Shown: positions 49,075 through 61,915, counted from the first letter of the stretch. The stretch: 64,000 nucleotides of DNA from Mesorhabditis belari (GCA_958450365.1 CAUEEP010000926.1:558001-622000); one strand, 5' to 3'. The notes: generated by a model from the sequence alone, not told the origin. Made by a program: numbers and translations.

Positions 49075-51411
49075 TTAACAATCGAGACTTGCAGTGGCAG
49101 CATGAGAGTTGTTTCCCAACGACGAGTTGAAACTTTCTATTGCCTGCGATTTCTCTAACACTTTCATCCAGTAGTCGAAGTCTTCCGAAGAAATTCCCGT
49201 ATTTATTGAATATATCTAAACTTCTTCAATTAGCTGAAACAAACAAAAAATAAACAACCTTATCTATATGGCCTTGACTGAGCGCATGCGCAATCACTTC
49301 TGCAGGTGAATCCAAATTTTTCGCACCACACGGTTTACAATAACACTAAATTCTTTCTGGTTATTTAGCTGCAAGAATATTTTACCTTGTGATAATGTGT
49401 GTTTTTCCACAAGAGATTTTGATCCAAATTTGTAGTCAATCCACGTAATCGATCTGCCACCATCATTGAATCATTTCCTATATTCTTTATGTTTACTCAT
49501 TGCTCGATGCGGTCAAACAAACTTGTTAAAGTCGTGGGGCCCACAATTTTCCCACATAGTAAAGGTATACCAGGCGCACGCGCCCTATCCTGAAATTTAT
49601 ATTCTAAACAAAGACAACAAAGATAAATGTGTCATTCATTACTAGTTTAATTTATTAATGAAATTCCTCAGTAAAGCAAAGTTTGTATAGAATAGCAAAG
49701 TAAAAAAAACCTTTGGTTCCATTTGAAATTTCCCTGATTGATTGAAGCGCGACTGACTTCGCTGGGCCGAGTTTCCTAGCTGTGGGCTCTAAACTGATCA
49801 AACGTGGTGAGTGTAAACGGTTTCAGATATACGAAAGAATCAAAAAGCTAATTTACCTCATTAAATGACCGTCTTTGCATGTTATTCGGATTTTGTCGCA
49901 TCCCAAATTGAAGAGAAGGTGGCGGTATTGACATCCCTCCGCCAGTTGGTTGAATTCCACTGAACTGTGGTGGCACCATCGTGTATGGAGCGGAGGGTGA
50001 TGGTCCCGTCAAGGAACTCGGTTGATAACTGTTTAATGGAGGCGCCATCATCCAAGGCGGCTAAAAAAAATCGATATGCGAGTCGCAACACTCTAGACTA
50101 CTTTTTCTGATTGAGGTGGTGTTCGTGGGCCAGCACCATTGTTATCTTGGAAATTGAGTGCTGGTGGCGGTGGTGGCGGTGCTATCCACTAAAATACTTC
50201 CATGAAATTTAAAAAAAATCAATGTACCTGATCAGATCCAGGTATCGGAGGCGGTACATTGAGAGGCGGCAACAAAGGAAGGGGCGGAGGTGGGGGTGGC
50301 GGAGGAACTGGTGAAGAACTTCCCATTCTGAAAAGACTATCAGTGCAAATACAGCGATAAATTACTCACTCAAGATCATCCCATTGTGGCATCAAAGACT
50401 TACGATATTTTTGTCGTCCGTTAATCTAAAGCCATAAAAAAATTACTCGACGTCAGATGAAACGTACTTTATTCGAGGAGGTCGAACTGGGAGAACTGAC
50501 GCGTTCCAGGCCATCGGTTTGTTGCCGCTTTCGATTATTTGTGCTATGTTCGGCTGGTATTGTAGAGCTAAAACATAGATTAAGCATTTATTAATGAAAA
50601 CGCCGTATTTTTCTAATAGTATGACATGCCCAGAGTATCGCGTAGTCGTTGTTTCTCCCGCAGTAAATAATTTTTTCTCGCGAACCTCTGAACCGATTTT
50701 GTTCGGATTTTTCTAAAAACTGGCTGTCTCGTTTCTCTATTCTTTGGAAAAACCCAAACAAAATCAGCCCAGAGTTTCGCGAGAAAAATGATTTAGTGCG
50801 GAAAAAATAACTACTACGCGACGCTTCTCTGGGCATGTCATACTATTAGGAAAAATAGGTATGCTCTTTGGCCATTAACAATAGTTCCAAACCGCTGTAT
50901 GTGAGTGTCGATTTGTTTTGGTAACGGGCTAGCGCAAACACGGTTTGCTTCGGACTTTTTAAATTCACCTAAAACACAACCAAGGTTACATAATCTGTGA
51001 CAAAGCGTACTCATTTGTAGTTTTGCTGCATCAAGTTCGTCCACCAATCGCTTTCTATCCGCATCAGACACCTCGAGGCTGTCAGTTAGCTCATCAACCT
51101 GACAATTACCAAAATATGGCTAGTTTTTGACTCGCAAACCTTTTCTCGCAAAACATTCCTTTCTTGTCGTAGCCTTTGCGCGTCATTTCTGAAACCATCC
51201 ACGTCTCGTTCAAGTACCTAATTGTAAGAGGGACATTTTACCATCAAAGCAATCAAAGTATACCTTTGCATGTTGAAGAAGAGCAATGCAGGCTTGTTGA
51301 AGCTCGTCGGTCGTCAATGTATCGACCTCTGCTTCTGTTAATTCGCTTGCCCTAAAAATGAAAAATAGTTTTCGAAATTTGAAAAACTTACAATTTCCTA
51401 CTAGAAATCAT
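49075..51411 (-). CDS. coiled-coil, proline-rich, zinc-finger protein, function unknown
   Basis: From ATG 51,411 (MISSRKLASELTEAEVDTLT) the exons encode an N-terminal coiled coil (LERDVDGFRNDAQRLRQERN, VDELTDSLEVSDADRKRLVD), a Ser-rich linker and a short INGRQKYRKSLMPQWDDLE motif. Two polyproline tracts (PVPPPPPPPP, APPPPPP) and a Pro/Gln/Ser-rich region follow. The C-terminus has one C-x2-C...H-x5-H finger (CKPCGAKNLDSPAEVIAHAL, then SQGH), recalling U1C/matrin-type RNA-binding fingers. The gene ends ATASLDC. A MITE lies in the intron at 50,607-50,859. The combination suggests a nuclear RNA-processing protein, by inference only. The junction near 49,500 is uncertain. Confidence 0.6.
50607..50859. 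mobile_element. MITE with TATTTTTCTAATAGTATGAC ends
   Basis: The left end TATTTTTCTAATAGTATGAC, continuing ATGCCCAGAG, is matched inverted by CTCTGGGCATGTCATACTAT, then TAGGAAAAATA. Internal CGCGAGAAAAA segments are also inverted. TA at both ends fits a Tc1/mariner-type target duplication. It lies wholly inside an intron. Confidence 0.8.
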
Positions 51412-51642
51412 CCCACTTATCCTCGCACAACCATCGGCTACGCCGCCTATTTCCTAGATTAGAAAAGTTATCGCTTGAGCTAGTTCCAAAATATTCAAGG
51501 TATAAATTACCCCATTTTACTGCATATAAATAAAATAAATAATATATTTTATTATGTAATAGAAGATGAAAAGATACAGCAAATGTACAATGTGTACAAT
51601 ATGGCACAAAATGAGCAAGAATGATATACACAAACAAACAAA

Positions 51643-52593
51643 TTAATTTAATACCGAATGGTCATCAAACACAGATTTCCGCTGCTCCTCCACTTTACGC
51701 ATCCATCGATTTTGTTCGGCTTCGACTCTCTCAAGCACATCTGAATTATAAGAGAACTTTTAAGAGAAACAAGAGTTTAAGTTGGCAAAAACCGGATGAC
51801 TTTAAAATTAAACTAATAATTTACTAACTTGGATTTCGTGCTCTCATTTGTGTTGGTGCTGTATCAGGCGTCTCGTTAGAAGAGGAAGCTCTCGCGAAGA
51901 TATTTTCCTCAAGCTAAATAAAAAATTTTAATAGCTGTACAAATGATGAGCATGAAACCTTCAAACGCTTTAAAAATTATTGACTCACCTCGTCATTATG
52001 TTGTCGGTAAGGCACCGTAAAGCGCTGCTTCCTGATCATTGGATCCAAGCATAGCAAAAATGCCATATACGCAAGTAGCACAGCTATGACACACATAACG
52101 AATATTACAACAACCTGAAGGGTAACTATGAGAGATTGAGGAAACCACAAACCTTTAACATAACAGTGTTTCTACTTTCGTAACGGCAATCACAATTTGC
52201 AAGAAAAGCATCAATATGTGTTCCATCTACAATCTCCGTCACTTGTGGATGCACAACCACTGATGGAGTGCTAAAAGGAATTTAGCATAGAGTCATTTTA
52301 AACAAAGTGCTCTCACCATTTCCCCGGGCTAATATCCGTCTTTGTGTAATACCTAAATGTAGCTGTACAAGATGAGTTACATGGAAAAATATACCTTCGA
52401 TGATTAGCCTCTTCGCTGCTTTGATTTGAAGCAAAATATTTGGTGCTGGGACAAACGCAACGACATCTCGAATCCTCAAAATTCGTCTAAACCAACAAAT
52501 TCAGTACATTTGCAAGATCAAACTTAACAAGGATACCTCTGCTTTAATAGTTATCGCGCATCCAATAATAATTAACAAAATTGTCCTCCGCAT
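51643..52593 (-). CDS. TMEM9: TMEM9-like membrane protein
   Basis: The signal peptide MRRTILLIIIGCAITIKAE (ATG 52,593) is followed by the Cys-rich luminal motif FEDSRCRCVCPSTKY and NCDCRYESRNTVMLK. Then come one membrane span (VVVIFVMCVIAVLLAYMAFL) with CLDPMIRK, and the conserved tail VLERVEAEQNRWMRKVEEQR, then KSVFDDH. The full order matches TMEM9/TMEM9B, endolysosomal proteins linked to V-ATPase and chloride-transporter regulation. It has about seven exons. It lies 232 bp upstream of the next minus-strand gene, so the two may be co-transcribed. Confidence 0.9.
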
Positions 52594-53006
52594 CGAAAGA
52601 GTAGAACCTCAATTCTGAAACAAACCCTTTTCACTGAAACGCAGACACCCAAGCATTACGTTAAATTTAACAGGTTAAAAAAGGAAATGTTTTTAATCTA
52701 GTTATCTATATCAGATAGTCATCTATTGAAGAAAATATTCTCGATAGCCCTTCCCATTTATTGCATAGGTTCGCACAGTATAAAAGTGTATGGTAATGTA
52801 GTGTATTCGAAACTCTCCAGCTGTAGGTAGCGTAGGACAGTGCAATCCAAAATTTTATTCATTTAAATCATGCGAGCTCGTGAGATCGGAAAAATACAAT
52901 CAAAACTCAATGCACAAAAGTACAACGTTAGCAAAATTACAATGTAAAGAATTTGAGGTTAATTGCAAACACAATAATACGTTAGCACAATATACAGCTA
53001 CAAATA

Positions 53007-54725
53007 TCATTGCACATGAGGGTGAATTTTTGTCGAAGAAAGCAGAATGTTGTCTTTCTTTGACGGAGGACTGCCAGGATGACAGGACGTGTGGTTGGGG
53101 ATGCGATTCTTGGCGTGAACGTAGAGGAAGGCCAACACAATGATCGTCACAATCGCAACTCCTCCGAGGACAATGGCAGAATAGAGTCGAACTTTTCGAG
53201 CCTAAATAATTCAATAATTTTTCAAAAATGCTACCCGTTATCACCTTTTCTTCATCGGCTTCTTTGAGTCGAAGTTCATGATTGACACCATTCAAGTCAT
53301 ATGGATCAAAAGTTCTCAAAGCAGGTCGCTCAAAGTTGGGCATTTTTTTGATCAGTCCATCGATGGAAGCATTTCCCTGAATTTTAAACTTTAACATTCT
53401 ATCCTATTTAAATAGGTACCATGAGCTTTTACAAAATGGTTAAAAGTTACATTTATCAAGAAAACAAAAGATACCTTAATTTTGGAGAACACCTCGAGAA
53501 CCCTTTCAAAGTTGTCCTTCAAATACACTTGAACATCGGCTGGAAGCATTTGTATCTCAGGCATATCACCATTCATTACCATCTAAAGTTTCCGTAAACA
53601 AATAATATCGTTGCTGCAAACCTGCATGACCTCCCTTGAAAGCCGACTGATGTTGTAATCAGGTGGTAGGAGTTCACGCATTTGTTTGAAGACATTGACT
53701 TCTGGCTCATTGGCTTGATGTTTTGGTGCAAAGCCTTTTTCCATGTAGTACTCCTGAATTGAAAAACTTTGTCACCAAAGTAAAGGAGATACCTTAACAA
53801 TCCTAGTTTGTTCTGCCGACAATCCGGGAAGATTTCCGCCACCGAGTACTGTTCCAATCATATCTTCTGGTATTTTGTCAAGGCGTGGAAGATATTTTTC
53901 TTTTTCCGGAGTCGAGCGTCCTTCAAGCGCCGACTAAAATGTAATATAGAAAATGTTAGCCAAGCAGTAACTAACCTGAGCTGCGTCAACCATCCTATCC
54001 GTGAAAAGCTTCACAAAGGGGTCGGTTGTTTCCCTTGGAAGGCCAAGGATTCCTTGACCGCTCAGCAAGCTCTTGATAAATTTTGGATCAAGCTGAAGAC
54101 TGGATAAATTAGTTGATAAAGCAACGCATTACCTCGTTGATGTCAAACTCCTTCCCAAATCCTGGGAGGTTTACTAAGAGATTTGGGATAGAATTCAAAA
54201 GCTGCTCCAGATCAACAGGGCTCAGTTGGCCGTTCTTGGTCGCGGTTCTTACAAGCGGAGCCGTGAATTGGTCCACTGCCGCGTTTAACTCTGAATTGGC
54301 GGAGACACCGCTAGCGCCTCGAAATTGTCCACGATTGAGCCCAGGGAGTTTCCTAAATGGAAAACGTTTAGTAATAAAATGAGGTAATCGAACCTCAATG
54401 ACGGCAAAAAATTGGTCAATGTATTGAGAAATGGAGAAGCGGCAACGGCGGCCGCTTGATTTGCTGAATCCGTTGACCGGAAGGAAGGTATCGATCCAAC
54501 ACTGTCGGGAAGGTATCCCTCGACGATTTCGATCAGAGTGCCATTTCCGATAAAGGGTCGAATGAAAGTGCTGTTGACCTTCTCGAGAAGACGAAGAATC
54601 GTCGGATTCATGGTTATTGGCTTTGTTTGTCCAACCGATTCGTCAGCATTCAAATTCTGCGCGCATCCGAGTAGCCAAAGAATCGATACCCAAAGGAAGG
54701 CATTTCTTCGTAGAATCATCGTCAT
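53007..54725 (-). CDS. single-pass membrane protein with signal peptide, family not recognised
   Basis: From ATG 54,725 the protein begins MTMILRRNAFLWVSILWLLG, a signal peptide. Eight or so exons follow with family-like motifs such as ILRLLEKVNSTFIRPFIGNG, LDPKFIKSLLSGQGILGLPR, IPEDMIGTVLGGGNLPGL, EYYMEKGFAPKHQANEPEVN and IQMLPADVQVYLKDNFERVL. Near the C-terminus is a membrane span (LYSAIVLGGVAIVTIIVLAF), and a short Ser/Lys/His tail ends HPHVQ. The ectodomain is alpha-helical in composition with few cysteines. It is probably a nematode surface protein. I cannot name the family. Confidence 0.75.
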
Positions 54726-55531
54726 CCGTCAGCCTAAAAAAAAGAAATGAAAAAGTGTTGCCAAAAAGCGTGAAACAAATAAAAGGAATTAGAAAGGGTC
54801 AAGAGTTTTCTAAATTGCCAAAGGGAAACAAAGTTGTGAGAGTTATCACCTAAAGGGACAATAACTCAATGGTCATCTCTTAATGTGAAAAGGGTTGGGA
54901 GAAAAAAATAAAACTGCTCGAATTTTCGAAAGTGAAATGACGAGACCTGGATTCTTCGTATAAATTTTTCGTTAAATACACTGCATTAACTGAATATCTT
55001 TAGTGGCTGTCTTGTATACGGTATCGCATATGTTGTAGACGTTGCATTTTTTCAGCTTCCTAGCCGTTATTTGAAAGATTCGGTTTAAGATTTCCGGACA
55101 TTTGTTGTCACGCGAACAAATGCCCGGGTACCTTGGTTTAATGCTTTTGTTTTGCTTTTTCGTCTTGCATGTAACTCTTTTAGGCGATTTTTGATCAAAA
55201 TCGAGCTTGTGGTAAACAAGTTAACTTCTTAAACGGATTTCTCTCAAAATGCAATTAATTTCACATGAAGAGCAACACCGAGCTGCGTCATTGTGCACTT
55301 GCAATCACTTGTCACTCCCAAATTTAGACTGCAATTTTCCTTTCTTTCAATCTTTCCACGAGTTACGAGTTGTTTCTCTCTCAGGCGAAAATTGTCAAAA
55401 CAACCATTTTGGGAAATCGTCCCACTATTCCAGGATGTTGTCAACACAAAATACTCTAAACTCGTCGATTTCCACATACCAAAGTATTTAAAGAATTAAT
55501 CGAAACAAGTCGAGCACAGGCATTTATAAAA
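54726..55531. other. divergent intergenic region
   Basis: This stretch lies between the starts of the membrane-protein gene (minus) and the small secreted peptide gene (plus) and should contain both promoters. I see no gene. Overlapping opposite-strand open frames at 55,244-55,499 have no supporting features. Confidence 0.5.
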
Positions 55532-56190
55532 ATGAAGATTATATTGAATTGTCTGTTTTTTGTTCTATTGGTGGCGATCGGGATTAAAGCTGCGCCTGCT
55601 GAGGTTTTGCAAAACGGGTGAGGCGTTTTGTGACCTTTTCTCGATACTTGACTTTTATGTTACTGATTAGACAGATTAGATACTGATTAGAAAAGTCACA
55701 CCGAATCGTTAACAGGTGTACAACGGAAAACTCAATTTTGGTACCTTTAATATCAACTTTTTCAAAAATACTTTTTACCGTTTGATAGGATTTTGCAAGC
55801 TCTATATCAATTGAGTTTCCCGTTGTACACCTGTTAACGATTCGGTGTGACTTTTCCAAGGTCTAGTACTGGTCCAATGGTGCATAATAGAGCTATGTTA
55901 TCTACCGTCTTTCCTGTAACAGAGCTAACTTAGTGTAATTTATAATAGAGCTAACCGTAACCCTGTCCACTACACAAAACAGCGGTATTCTGTTACGTTT
56001 TAGGTCCGGTATTTTTACACTAATAGTAAGATACGGTAATTATATCCAAAAATTTCAGTCATCAGCCTCACCGAGTGCGCCGATGGTACGGCTACGGGTT
56101 TCCCGTTTTTAACGTCGGTAAGCAAAGAAATGAAAAGCTTCTGGAATAGGTAAAAATTCAGGCGGACCGTTTGGATTAACTATCGGATAG
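55532..56190 (+). CDS. small secreted peptide precursor with furin-like site
   Basis: Three exons (55,532-55,617, 56,059-56,117, 56,162-56,190) encode 57 residues. The signal peptide MKIILNCLFFVLLVAIGIKA is followed by a short propeptide, a basic RVRR site and a 20-residue product WYGYGFPVFNVGGPFGLTIG. It is Gly/aromatic-rich like nematode YGYG-type neuropeptide-like or antimicrobial peptides, which are often cut at dibasic/furin sites. No C-terminal amidation signal (GRR/GKR) follows, since the Gly is the last residue and could itself be the amide donor. A MITE lies in the 441-bp first intron. The function is inferred only. Confidence 0.7.
55690..55861. mobile_element. MITE in intron 1 of the secreted-peptide gene
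   Basis: AAAGTCACACCGAATCGTTA and CAGGTGTACAACGG at the left recur inverted at the right (GTTGTACACCTGTTAACGAT, TCGGTGTGACTTT). The element is about 170 bp with 45-bp arms. It is non-coding. Confidence 0.8.
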
Positions 56191-58221
56191 ATGACCGTAT
56201 TCTGCATTGCAAATGAAAAAGTAGTTTTCACAATCGTAGATCTCTGACACAATAAATCTTTCACACACTGATCAATGCTACAAAAATAACAGGGACACAA
56301 CATTTGTGTGTCTCCCTTTTATCGAATGAATCGAGAAGTCCCCTCCCCAAAGCACATACATTTGTATTTGTTTGTGGTGCTCGTATGCAAATTTTGAGAG
56401 ACACGGTTAGATGAGGAGAGGGGAGAGAGTGGGACAAAAATGGATGGGTAAAAGGAATTTGTGGACAAGGAAATCTCACAATGTTCTGGATACTTCCAAA
56501 CCATTTGTTAATCAGCAGGTCGTTAGTTTTTACAAAATTTTTTATTTTTTATCTTTTACATGGAAATTTTGAAAGACTGGTCCATATACTTTTGTGTCTT
56601 CATATGCAAATTTTGAAAGATATCAGCATCGATAACTTCTCATCTTGTTCAGAATGAACACAAGTATTCCTCAGCCTACTTTCATCTCGAAAAAGCTCTC
56701 ACCTACACAAATTCAAGTACAAACCCTTGTCATTTCCCGTGTCTTCGAGTGTCCCTTTGGGTCTTCATGGGTACCATTGTGATTCGACTTTTTCACACAC
56801 AATCCAACCGGTCCATCGGGGGTGGTTCCAGTGCTCAGGTGCTACAGGGACTTATCTCGGGGAAATTGATGGTGTTTCGAGGGGATGAAGGTGGGCAAAG
56901 GGATGACTGGGGAGTCCAGCCCGGGCAACTCCTTTGATTCAAGTGTCCGCCATCTCTCTCTCTCTTTCCGCAACTCTTCCGTTTTCACCAAGCTGCCAAC
57001 CAGGATCTCTAGTTTTTAGAATTTGATTCTGAAGTTTAATGCTTGCTAGATTTTATTAAAATAACAAAAATTTTTTCTCTTATATTAATCAATCTATAAT
57101 GTGCATCTAATGAATCCCCGTCTTTCCCCATTTCCCCCAAATACCTAGTCATCCTTGTTTTCTTACGGATTCAAATTGATGATTATCTTTCCCAAAAGAC
57201 GCGTCATTCCGCCAAAATATTATATGACTCATAAGCTATTACCCCAAAAAGAAAAGATTTTTTTATTTGACTGTTAGAAATTTTTTCGCCTCATTTCCCC
57301 AGGAATTTTCATTGAGCCATTTTCCTTTTTTTCCTTCAAATTGGTCCTATCTTGCTTGTTGATCTCCGAAATGATGCCAATCCAATTTTAGCCTTTTCAA
57401 TCGAAAAACCAGCTTCTCCTTGTTGGCTCCTATTTGCATATTTAGATCGTTTTTGAAAATTTGGTCTATGAACCGTTAGCTCTGAAAATTTGGTCTATGA
57501 ACGCTCATCAAGTTGAAATCAAGTGGTTTTTTTTCCTTGGGATGTATTTTGAGCTCAGGAATTGAAACACACATTTTTTGGTGCAGTCACCATTGGCTTT
57601 GTTATGAACAAAGTTAGTGTCAAATAAAGAATAGAATGTTTTCTTTTTGGACAATGCATTCTCTAAAAAGTACCTCTTTCAGAAAACTACCGTAAACTGC
57701 AAGTTTACACTTAATTAACTCAATTTTTGTGTCATTCGATGATAAATCACAAGGGTTAGCCAATGTATTAGGCTGAACAAAGAGAAAGGCTCAATGCTCG
57801 ATTACAGTAGTTTCCTAAAATTTGGTGTCTTTTAGAAAATGTATTAACCGCGAACCTGAATATCTTCAGGTTTTCAGAAGAGAAACAAATCATAGTACCG
57901 ATCTTCAAACCGCCACAGCATTGATCGCTGAATGGAATACCGACGCTCTTCCCCTACAGCTTTCCCTTTTTTTCCCTCCCTCAATTTGTGTTTTCTTATC
58001 TTTTCTCCAAACAGCTTATTTGAGTGAACGTGATTGGGGAAAAATTGCAGAAGGGGGGCAAAACGACGCCCGTCTTTTTCCACCTTTCTCCCTTACCGCT
58101 TGATTCTCCAACTTGGCACTTTTCCTCTTTCATCTCAATCAATCCTTTGGAAGACTTCATTTAATTTTTTTGATTACAGTTACTATTTATGGACCAAGTA
58201 ATGGGTAATTTGTACTAAAGT
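56191..58221. other. gene-poor stretch, nothing supported
   Basis: Pyrimidine/purine-rich sequence with no supported gene. One TGACTCA site is at 57,225-57,231. An 11-12-bp sequence (GAAAATTTGGTCTATGAAC) is directly repeated at about 57,455 and 57,484. Short open frames (for example 56,749-56,937 and 57,822-58,103) lack any recognisable feature. Confidence 0.5.
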
Positions 58222-58993
58222 GTGTTCCTCGCGAATAATGCCTTCTTTAAAACGCATGCTTAGGAAAAATTACCGTACTTTTAGCGAAAATTATTGCAAA
58301 AAAATGGGAGTGGTACAAATGAGACCTTTTTTTTGCGCACCCGGACATTTGCGCACCTTTTTTTCCGCACTTAGCCCATTAGCGCATCTTTTTTCGCGTT
58401 TTAAAAAAGCTCTAAAAAGCTAATATTAACCAATTTCTATTCCAAATGTTGTTTTTCTAGGTAATTTAAGGGTGTCGAATTCAAATTTTGACATATCAGA
58501 GCTTGTGGAAACAAACGGACGGAGTTATACAAAGGGAAAAATCAACAATTTTCTGTAATTTGATCTAGCCGTTTTGTCTTTCAAATTAATTCCACACGCT
58601 CTGTTATGTCAAAATTTGAATTCTACACCCTCAAATTACCTAGAAAAACAACATTTGCAATAGAAATTGGTTAATATTAGCTTTTTAGAGCTTTTTTTAA
58701 AACGCGAAAAAAGGTGCGCTAATGGGCTAAGTGCGGAAAAAAAGGTGCGCAAATGTCCGGGTGCGCAAAAAAAAGGTCGCATTTGTCCCACTCCCAAAAA
58801 AATGGCGCAAAAATCACGAGCGCCGCATTAAATACGACTCCTTTTAAAGATATTCAACCGTTCAACTGATTTGGTGGGAAATCCCTTGAAATGTAAAGAT
58901 ATTCAATTTACTCGAGGTGTAAAGAGGATTACTCGTAGTTACTCGACCAAAAACGCCGATTAATCGAGTAATTACTTACTCGCGAGGAACACA
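58222..58993. mobile_element. foldback element with about 200-bp inner arms
   Basis: The outer ends TGTTCCTCGCGA (58,222) and TCGCGAGGAACA (58,982) are inverted. Inside, about 200 bp from 58,305 (GGGAGTGGTACAAATGAGAC, GCGCACCCGGACATTTGCGC, TTAGCCCATTAGCGC) recur inverted at 58,598-58,798. The central spacer carries the AAACGGACGGAGTTA segment found at the duplication breakpoint (23,867). The direct repeat GAGTAATTACTTACTCGCGA recurs at about 58,965 and 59,068. There is no transposase. Confidence 0.8.
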
Positions 58994-61915
58994 GTCTAGT
59001 TAGGAATCTTGTATCCTAGTTCAGAGCTCACCTGTTCGATTCCAGCTAGAAAATGCAAATTTTACTCGAGTAATTACTTACTCGCGAGGAAAATACTCTA
59101 ATTTGTACAGCTATCGTAATCTTCTTATAGATTTTATCAGATTTACGTAATTTTGATCTATTCGATGTGGAACGAACAAATGGGATCAAAAATAAGTAGA
59201 AATAAAATTATGGGAGTTTTTTTTAAAGTCACTCGCCTTCTAAAAAAGCCAAATTATCCCTTGGAGTCAGATAAAAAGTGAAAACATTCCAATATTTTTT
59301 GATTCGCAGTTTTTCGATAATTTTCGATATACCGTTTGACTGTCGATCTCAAAAGGGAACATTTCGATTTTTCCCCTCTCATTCTTGTCAATAACATCGC
59401 CACTTTTCGATACCAATTCGATCTCCCCAATTCTTCTCATTTTGTGACAGCCGACCGCTATTAACCCCGTTTTCTTTTCTTTTCCTTGTCTTTTTCTCTT
59501 TTTCACCCGTTCTCCTTAGATGGTAGTGATGAAAAGATATACATCAATTATGAGAGAATCTTTTTCAGATTGAGATTGACTTGCTGCTTTCAATTTAGTA
59601 GTTTTTTTTTGTGTATTGCCATCTTTGGAGCATTTTCGCTTTAAAATTTTTACGGTTTTTAGTAATTCTTCGCTGAATTGAGAGACACTTTCCGGTTTAG
59701 ACTTTTCACAAAGTGCCACTTTTCAATACCAATTCGATCTCCCCAATTCTTAAGAGATAGCAAATAGGAGGCCCAGTAGTACTCCAGATCATCCAGATCA
59801 TAGACTGAATAGATTCACTCTTTCAAGCTTCTCTTCTCAATGTCTTAACCCGTTCTGAACTACTGCACTCTTCATTACTAAAGAGTGTCACCCCAGAAGA
59901 GTGTTCTGGGTTTCCTGAAGCTCCTTCTTTTAGAAGTAGATATTGTAGCTGATCAAGGCTTTGATATATTAGTAGACGAATAAAATATAATTCTTGGATA
60001 AAAGATTAGCTTATTGTTAGCATCCGTCTGTAGCCTAGAGACAGGTCAGTGTACTAGAGAAGGTACTAATCTTACATTTGCTTACAATTCCATTTTGACA
60101 ACTCAACCCTATCCAAATCAATTCCCCTGTCATGTAGGTAAACTTGCTAAGGGATGAAAAAAACGACAATTTTGTCTCAATAAGACAAACTGGTTTTAAG
60201 ACTTGAGACTGACACTGTGGGGGGCTCGGTAAGAGCAATTTGGGGAGGGTACTTTGCAGTTTTCTTCACTCTTAACTCTTCATTCTCTTTACTTGTCTCC
60301 GCGGTAATTCCTCAACTTCATCGATTCGCTCAAAAAGACACCTGTGACATTCAATGTTTCAGTTCCTTTAGTCGATCAAGCATCAAATTTTAATTGGTGA
60401 GACATTTTCAGGGAGAGCACAGTTAGACTAGAGGAAAGCTTAGACTAGCTTGATCTTTCAACTTATCGAAAATGATTTTCTGAAATTCTTTAACTATTGA
60501 AAGCCCAAGATTTTCTTGAAAATTCTTGTTTGTAACATTTTTTTTTAAGACATTCCTTCCATCGAAATATTCTGTAAACAAAAAAACCCTAAAAGGGATA
60601 AAAGAGAACAGGGAGAACGGGTATGAATCATATAAATTGTTCACTCGACCAAAGCAAAAGAAGAAAGCCTTGAAAAAGTGGGGGAAGGAGCATAAACAGG
60701 AGGAGAACCCCCTTTCTATTCTTGGATTTGTATGGGGGAAAAGAAGGAGAGACAAGTCCGGTCGATCCTTTCCAGTCCTTCATTTTCTTCGCCTTCTTTT
60801 CCTTTTCCCGTTTCTCTTTCAAGTTCAGGAATTTTGCAATGCTCATTCGTAAATTTTCACCCTCGAGAATTGCAAGATTGCAAGAATTGCAAGATTTTGC
60901 AAAGCCATCTTTTTGTTCTTTCATGGAATGATCAATACTAGCCATCACTTACTGGATAGCGAGTATCTTACTTTTAATGTTATCCAGGATTTAGGATATA
61001 ACTTGAAACACATCCTTTCTAGCACACTCATAGTTAACTTGCTATTTTCTTGCCAGAACTGGCACACCAAGCTTGCAATTTTCAACAACAACAACAATTG
61101 TTGTCACGGAATTATTGCCGACAATTGTTGTGCTTTCGTATTTGTCAACAATTGTTGTGCTTTCGGACTTGCTCGTCATGTAAAGACACCCATTCTAGTG
61201 TGCTCATTTTCAGAACTTCATTTGCTTCCAATGCTAAGTCTTTTCTGCAATAAAAGTAATGAGCTACGCGCCAGAAAGGGTGTGCAAAGTATATCCAAAA
61301 ACAATTCTTCATTAATTATTTCTCTACAAAATACAACAGTACCCAGTAACAGTATCCTTTTTTAGTTATGACTAATATTTCTTTTTTGTCATCTTTCTTG
61401 TAAGAAGAAAGATGACAAATCACAGTCTAGACTCTCTTTTATATCAAAAAATGGATCTTTTTTTTCCATTTTTGTTTTCATACACTTATTGGGCGAAAAA
61501 AAACTGCTTCCTTTGTAGATCCTCAAAAGAGAACAGTGACAGGGAAAACGATTTGCATATATATTGCTTGTTTCCCATCAACTTTTTGTGACTCGAAAGT
61601 TAGTTTAACAAATAGATTGGTTCACTTCTTGATTTTTGAACTTATTGGATCATCATTTTTTGATTTATTTATCGAAATTTTATCTACTAAATAATATTTT
61701 GGTTTTTCTACTAAGCAAAAAGTTATAAGGTCAAACTTTTGGGATTTCTAAATTACGATCTTCAACCTATATACTTTGAGTAGAGATTTGAAAAAGAGAA
61801 ATGGGTATTGAAAAGAAGTAAAGGAATTGGTGGGAAGGGGGAACCTTGACACCGACAAGGTGAACACCAAATGGCCTTCTTTCAGTAAAATTAGAAAATT
61901 CGGTTTACTTCCTGG
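58994..61915. other. gene-poor stretch, nothing supported
   Basis: No gene is supported. Local structure includes an inverted CAACAATTGTTG motif repeated at about 61,085-61,165 with GTGCTTTCG after two copies, and a perfect short hairpin at 61,385-61,418 (GTCATCTTTCTT, loop, AAGAAAGATGAC). Confidence 0.5.
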
